A stretch of DNA of 64,000 nucleotides from Deefgea chitinilytica (GTDB lineage Bacteria > Pseudomonadota > Gammaproteobacteria > Burkholderiales > Chitinibacteraceae). Shown one piece after another: positions 60,804 to 64,000 of this stretch (positions are counted from its first letter, which is position 1; the number at the start of each line of letters is the position of its first letter). The notes under the pieces are model-generated. The model had not been told where the DNA came from. It was given only the letters and a program-made list of their open reading frames with translations, and made no database searches. The stretch lies in assembly GCF_016881405.1 (NCBI RefSeq), contig NZ_WOFE01000001.1, positions 992,001 to 1,056,000 on the forward strand, written 5' to 3'. The position numbers were made by a program, and so were the translations under genes.

Positions 60804-63800
60804 TTAAATCAATTCTGGCTCACGCATTTTCAGCGCTTGCTCGATATCTACCGCGACAATCCGCGAAACCCCCTGCTCTTGCATCGTGACACCGACCAAT
60901 TGCTGCGCCATTTCCATCGTGAGCTTATTGTGACTAATGTACAAAAATTGCGTAAATTGCGCCATTTTCTTCACTAGCTCACAAAACCGCAGCGTATTGG
61001 CATCATCGAGCGGCGCGTCTACCTCGTCCAATAGGCAAAACGGCGCAGGGTTGAGCTTAAAGAGAGAGAATACCAGACTTAATGCTGTCAGTGCTTTTTC
61101 GCCACCTGACAAAAGGTGAATGGTTGCATTTTTCTTGCCCGGTGGCTGCGCCATAATGCTCATTCCCGCATCCAGAATCTCATCACCCGTCAAAATCAAC
61201 TCAGCATGACCACCACCAAACAGCGCAGGAAACAGTTCTTGTAGGTTGGCATTCACCGTATCGTAGGTCGTTTGCAATAAATGCCGCGTTTCCTTATCAA
61301 TCCGCGCAATCGCGGCGGTCAATGTCGTAATGGCTTGTTCTAAATCCGCCGCCTGCTCAGTCAAATAGGCTTGCCGCTCTTGGCTGGCGGCCAGTTCTTG
61401 CATTGCAGCTAAATTCACTGGCCCCAAACTCGCGAGCTGCTGATTCAAACGGGCGATCTCGGCCGCTAGCGTTTTCACGCTGCGTCCCAATAATGGCAAA
61501 ATTACCGCCTCATCCACTGCCAATTCGTGCAGTTCAGCGGTAAATCGTTCGACATTCAATCTCGCCTCTTGCTCCAACAAACGCATTTGATTAACGTTTT
61601 CACGCTGCGCCTCTAAACTCAACTCTGCGGCATGCTTGCTAGCCTCTTGTTCACGCAAGGTTTGCGCAAATTGATTCAGTTCGTCGCGCTTTGTGGCTAA
61701 TTGTCGCTCTTTATCAGCCCGCACAGCAATCGCCGCCTGAAATTGGTCGTCAAAATCAGGTTCTACTAAAGCTTCGCGCTCTTGCAGCAACAGCGCCATT
61801 CGTTCTGCTTGTTGACTCAGCAAGCCCTGATTTTCCTGCTGACGTTGCTGCAAACCACGAATCTTCTGCTCCATACTTTGCAACGCGAATGCGGCAGCCT
61901 GTGCGGCGCGCTCCATTTGCCGCACTTGCAAGCTACGTTGACTCTGCGATTGTTGCAAACCTTCCCGCGCCGCACGCTGACTTGCTTCGTCCGTCCGCAA
62001 AGCCGCTACGCTTTGCTCAACTTCAGCCAACTGCAGACTCAATTGCTCGAGCAACTGTGCTTCTGCCGCACATTGCTGTTCAATGTCCGCCAGCTCAGTC
62101 GCAATTGCGGCATGACGCGATGCTGTTTGCTGCGCCATCTCTTTTTGATGCAAGTGTCGTTGCTCTGCTTGCTGCGCAGCCTGCTTGCGTTGCTGCATTT
62201 GATCTTGCAACACGCGTAACTGCTGGGAAATATCGCCATGCCGCTGCTCTTGCGCAAGCTGCGCCGCTTGCGTTTGGGCGTAACGAGGCCGCAACTCAAG
62301 CAACTGAGCTTGAATACTGCGCAATTCCGCTTGCCGTGCCAAACGACCGCTCTCGCTGCTTTGCCCGGCAAAATAATACAGGGTATGTCGCGTGGCAATA
62401 TGACCCTGCTGGCTTACCAAGCACATACCTTCAGCCAACTTACTGCGCATCAATTCAAACTGCGCCACATCGGCAACACAAAGCACCGCACCCAATAAAT
62501 CAGCTAAGCAGCGCTGCAACTCAGGGCTATTACTGGTGATTTTTGCCAACAGGCTATTTTTAGCCGGCGCGCGCGGTTCAGTTGATACACTGACACAAGC
62601 ATCGGCGATAAAAAATTGGCTAGGCGGAATGGATGCAGGAGCTTTGGCCAAGCGCCCTTGCAAGCGATGACCTAGTATTGCCTCGACAGCCAATTCCCAC
62701 CCTGCTTCTACAACAATACTGTCAATCATTTTCGGCGTTTGCATCAAACCTTCTGCCTGCAACCATGCCTGTAATGCATCAGGATTTTCATTACTCGACA
62801 AAACATCAAGCACAGCACTTTCGCGCGCAGCAAGTTGAACAAGCTCAGTGTGCAACAATTGTGCAGCCTGCCGAGTCACTTCGAGTTCTTGCTGAACCTC
62901 TAACACATCAAACGCGCAATCCTCGTGCTGCAACTCCAACTCAGCCAGCTCAAACTGCAGATCTGCAATTTGCTCGGCTAAATCTGCATCCTGTGCGACA
63001 GGAACTAGTCGTTCCCGCTCGGCAATAAGTTGCGTTTGACGATTAAGCAAAGACTGCCGATTGCGCGACACGAACTGCATTTCTTGTTCAAGTAATTTTT
63101 GGCTGTTATTGAGTTCACTGAGTTGTTCACGCAAAGTTTGCCACGCAGTTTCGGCTTGATGGAGCGCCTGCTCTTGCTCCGGCAGTGCCAAGCTGGCCTC
63201 TTCAACCTGCAGATGTGTTTCTTCAACCGCCAGTTTTAACTCTTCCAACTGCGACAAACTGAGTTCTAAATCAAGGGCGATTTGACTGAGCGCAGCGCTT
63301 ATCTTTTGCCCGTCTTGTTCACACTGCGTGATTTGTGCTGACAATCGCTCACGGCTTTGCTTTAAATGCAGCAGCATTTGCTCCATCCGCGCCACTTCGG
63401 CGTTAGCCGCGTATAGCTCGCCTTGCGCAGCATGCAGCGCATCGCTCGCAATAAAATGCGTTTCACGTAACAGCTCTAACTGCGCTTCTGACTCGCGAAC
63501 GCCTGCTAAAGCGGCGTCCAGCGCGGTTTGTGCTTGAAGCAAATTGAGCTTAGCAGACTCAAAAGCTTGATTCGCATCGAGCTTGCGCTGCAATGCCAAG
63601 ATCCGCTCTTTTTCACTGATTTGCTGCTGTAAGGCTTGATAATGCTGTGCGACTCCGGCTTGACTGCTGAGCTTGTCGATTTGGGTTTGCAGCTCAAGCT
63701 GAATATCTGCGACACGCGAAAGATTGTCGCGCGTATCAGCAATCCGATGCTCCGTTTCACGGCGACGTTCTTTATATTTTGAAACGCCAGCGGCTTCTTC

Positions 63801-64000
63801 AAGAAAGTGACGTAATTCTTCGGGTTTAGCCTCGATAATGCGGCTAATCATGCCTTGCTCGATAATCGCGTAACCGGATTTCCCGACGCCAGTACCGAGA
63901 AATAAATCAGTGATATCGCGACGGCGCACCGCCTGATTATTTATGAAGTAGGATGAATCGCCTTGCCGAGTCAGCACACGCTTGATGCTGATCTCGGCGT
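60804..64000 (-). CDS. smc: Chromosome partition protein SMC (5' part missing)
   Basis: The C-terminal ~1065 residues of SMC, cut by the window end; the Walker A start lies beyond 64000. The head part that follows Walker A (QAVRRRDITDLFLGTGVGKSGYAIIEQGMIS) is present, then two long Gln/Glu/Ala-rich coiled coils around a hinge near residue 400-520, and the C-terminal head with LLSGGEKALTALSLVFS (signature) and FCLLDEVDAPLDDANT (Walker B). It condenses and segregates chromosomes with ScpAB. Confidence 0.94.
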   Translation of the reverse strand, partial: AEISIKRVLTRQGDSSYFINNQAVRRRDITDLFLGTGVGKSGYAIIEQGMISRIIEAKPEELRHFLEEAAGVSKYKERRRETEHRIADTRDNLSRVADIQLELQTQIDKLSSQAGVAQHYQALQQQISEKERILALQRKLDANQAFESAKLNLLQAQTALDAALAGVRESEAQLELLRETHFIASDALHAAQGELYAANAEVARMEQMLLHLKQSRERLSAQITQCEQDGQKISAALSQIALDLELSLSQLEELKLAVEETHLQVEEASLALPEQEQALHQAETAWQTLREQLSELNNSQKLLEQEMQFVSRNRQSLLNRQTQLIAERERLVPVAQDADLAEQIADLQFELAELELQHEDCAFDVLEVQQELEVTRQAAQLLHTELVQLAARESAVLDVLSSNENPDALQAWLQAEGLMQTPKMIDSIVVEAGWELAVEAILGHRLQGRLAKAPASIPPSQFFIADACVSVSTEPRAPAKNSLLAKITSNSPELQRCLADLLGAVLCVADVAQFELMRSKLAEGMCLVSQQGHIATRHTLYYFAGQSSESGRLARQAELRSIQAQLLELRPRYAQTQAAQLAQEQRHGDISQQLRVLQDQMQQRKQAAQQAEQRHLHQKEMAQQTASRHAAIATELADIEQQCAAEAQLLEQLSLQLAEVEQSVAALRTDEASQRAAREGLQQSQSQRSLQVRQMERAAQAAAFALQSMEQKIRGLQQRQQENQGLLSQQAERMALLLQEREALVEPDFDDQFQAAIAVRADKERQLATKRDELNQFAQTLREQEASKHAAELSLEAQRENVNQMRLLEQEARLNVERFTAELHELAVDEAVILPLLGRSVKTLAAEIARLNQQLASLGPVNLAAMQELAASQERQAYLTEQAADLEQAITTLTAAIARIDKETRHLLQTTYDTVNANLQELFPALFGGGHAELILTGDEILDAGMSIMAQPPGKKNATIHLLSGGEKALTALSLVFSLFKLNPAPFCLLDEVDAPLDDANTLRFCELVKKMAQFTQFLYISHNKLTMEMAQQLVGVTMQEQGVSRIVAVDIEQALKMREPELI

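Noticed and set aside
61691-62539. 282-codon open frame antisense to smc
   Set aside because: Antisense to the Gln/Ala-rich coiled coil of SMC, which lacks stop complements; composition is unlike a protein and no start signal is present.

Overview
The window looks like a piece of chromosome from a free-living, flagellated betaproteobacterium. The order smc-zipA-ligA, a ZipA-type divisome protein, RdgC, RNase R and the flagellar gene order all fit the order Neisseriales (Chromobacteriaceae/Chitinibacteraceae type, for example Deefgea or Chitinibacter relatives). That placement is inference from gene content and protein style, not from a database match. Coding density is high. I see no insertion sequence, prophage, CRISPR array or rRNA.

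Layout. 1-12.7 kb holds housekeeping genes: the end of a SufS-like desulfurase with sufE, a solute-binding protein, an HDOD protein, hslR, an Smr protein, a VanZ protein, an MscS channel, a DEAD-box helicase with a long Gly/Arg tail, a few small proteins and rnr. Two identical tRNA-Leu(CAG) genes follow (12.8-13.0 kb). From 13.2 to 19.4 kb lies an exopolysaccharide cluster: wecB, an NfrB-like processive glycosyltransferase, an NfrA-like TPR/beta-barrel outer-membrane protein and a DUF4434 glycosidase-like protein whose 3' end is frameshifted. A receiver-TPR protein comes next. ybaK, selO and a PiT phosphate transporter lead to a sulfide-stress island (24.8-29.3 kb): blh-trxC-DUF2892 is divergent from bigR, two YeeE/YedE proteins and a SulP carrier. 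A chemoreceptor, an fbpABC iron transporter with a Fur-like site, rdgC, a 2,4-dienoyl-CoA reductase and an MFS carrier fill 29.3-39.7 kb.

From 39.7 to 55.4 kb everything is on the minus strand and serves the flagellum: pseB, pseC, a methylase, pseF, pseG, a methyltransferase, a WbqC-like protein, pseI and a TPR glycosyltransferase. These feed into fliC (sigma-28 promoter), flaG, fliD, fliS, fliT, DUF2802, a fliK-like gene and an flhB-like gene. The reading is that pseudaminic acid is made and activated upstream, then attached to flagellin by the TPR glycosyltransferase. No pseH is present here. The last part holds galU, whose frame is open upstream into a Cro/YdaS-like helix-turn-helix segment, then ligA, zipA and the start-truncated smc.

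The most interesting points are the Nfr-type polysaccharide cluster (with an NfrB lacking the C-terminal c-di-GMP domain and a frameshifted DUF4434 gene), the HTH segment continuous with GalU under a palindrome at its start codon, an intrinsic terminator buried in the first codons of a ygfX-like gene, the expanded BigR sulfide regulon and the pseH-less Pse operon. All are based on reading the sequence; none was tested by a database search.
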